Assembly: GCA_043736155.1 (NCBI GenBank)
Contig: JAYTDA010000175.1
Coordinates: 1 to 6,009, forward strand
Origin: JANNRR01 sp043736155
GTDB taxonomy: Bacteria > Pseudomonadota > Alphaproteobacteria > Rhodobacterales > Rhodobacteraceae
Direction of reading: 5' to 3'
Length of the DNA: 6,009 bases
The notes below the pieces were generated by a model that was given only the letters and a program-made list of their open reading frames with translations, searched no databases and was not told the origin of the DNA. A program made the position numbers and the translations under genes. Within the stretch, counting starts at the first letter, position 1. Each line of letters opens with the position of its first letter. This document shows, one piece after another, positions 5,893 to 6,009 of this stretch.

Positions 5893-5912
5893 CGTTGAGG
5901 TGGCGTTGAGGT
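5893..5912. repeat. Two copies of CGTTGAGGT, 11 bp apart
   Basis: CGTTGAGGT occurs at 5893-5901 and again at 5904-5912, a start-to-start distance of 11 bp, close to one helical turn. No gene covers it. It could be a binding site for a dimeric regulator or an old short duplication. Its function is unknown. Confidence 0.5.
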
Positions 5913-5948
5913 AAAACGCGAGTGCCTATACACAAGTGTTTTTGTCGG

Positions 5949-5976
5949 ATTCTAACCATTTGTAAAGGTTAGGAAT
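5949..5976. repeat. Long imperfect hairpin next to the tRNA 3' end
   Basis: ATTC-TAACC (5949-5957) pairs with GGTTA-GAAT (5967-5976) with one bulged G at 5972 and a nine-base loop. On the plus strand it is followed by TTT, so it could weakly end the MFS mRNA. On the minus strand it begins two bases after the encoded CCA and could form a structured 3' trailer for tRNA processing. It is AU-rich and of modest stability. Confidence 0.5.
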
Positions 5977-5978
5977 TT

Positions 5979-6009
5979 TGGTTGCGGGAACAGGATTTGA
6001 ACCTGTGAC
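5979..6009 (-). tRNA. tRNA 3' end (partial), probably initiator tRNA-Met
   Basis: Read on the minus strand, the last 31 bases give GAC, then a T arm with stem ACAGG/CCTGT and loop TTCAAAT, then the acceptor 3' strand TCCCGCA, discriminator A and an encoded CCA. The 5' half and the anticodon lie beyond the window. The GGTCACAGG lead-in and the CCCGCAACCA ending resemble alphaproteobacterial initiator tRNA-Met, which I recall as ending in the same way. The isotype is therefore an inference, while the tRNA call itself is strong. Confidence 0.88.

Noticed and set aside
5683..5898. Plus-strand frame of 71 codons overlapping the MFS end
   Set aside because: It runs out of frame through the MFS His tail and into the terminator hairpin, and has no ribosome site or recognisable motif.
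1..6009. CRISPR array or other regular repeat array
   Set aside because: No regularly spaced repeat longer than a few bases was seen on reading the whole window.

Overview
The window looks like a heavy-metal resistance and efflux cluster from a GC-rich alphaproteobacterium, most likely of the Rhodobacterales (Roseobacter/Paracoccus-like). The lineage is an inference. It rests on GC-rich codon use, on the FixH-like protein joined to a CusB-type adaptor with a Met-containing metal-binding module, and on the tRNA 3' end at the right edge. No species can be named.

Left third (1-1543, minus strand): the first 230 residues of a CusB-type RND periplasmic adaptor run off the left edge. Its start overlaps, by four bases, the stop of a small secreted FixH/YtkA-like protein. 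A 124-bp gap rich in inverted repeats separates these from a 109-residue secreted Cys/Met-rich protein that I cannot assign to a family with confidence. These are probably periplasmic copper/silver-handling parts, with the rest of the RND pump expected just outside the window.

Centre (1637-4474): a P1B-2 (ZntA/CadA-type) Zn/Cd/Pb-exporting ATPase on the minus strand is divergent from a MerR-family regulator with a CadR/PbrR-like three-cysteine pattern. The roughly 90-bp gap between them holds a textbook MerR-type control site: a 19-bp promoter spacer filled by the dyad CTCTAG-TTG-CTAGAG. An opposing promoter for the regulator overlaps the same site.

Right third (4482-6009, plus strand): just after the regulator, and probably in its operon, is an MFS exporter with a histidine-rich C-terminal tail. 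The tail suggests metal, not drug, transport. After it come a hairpin with a T tract on the minus strand, a second long hairpin, and the 3' end of a minus-strand tRNA (probably initiator tRNA-Met) with an encoded CCA.

Inferred working model: the MerR sensor detects divalent soft metal in the cytoplasm and induces the ATPase. Because its own promoter overlaps the operator, it also tunes its own expression and that of the MFS pump. The downstream secreted proteins and RND adaptor would handle metal in the periplasm. The parts are known families. The least described items are the Cys/Met-rich small protein, the His-tailed MFS exporter under a MerR regulator, and the degenerate duplicate of the metal-binding module in the adaptor.
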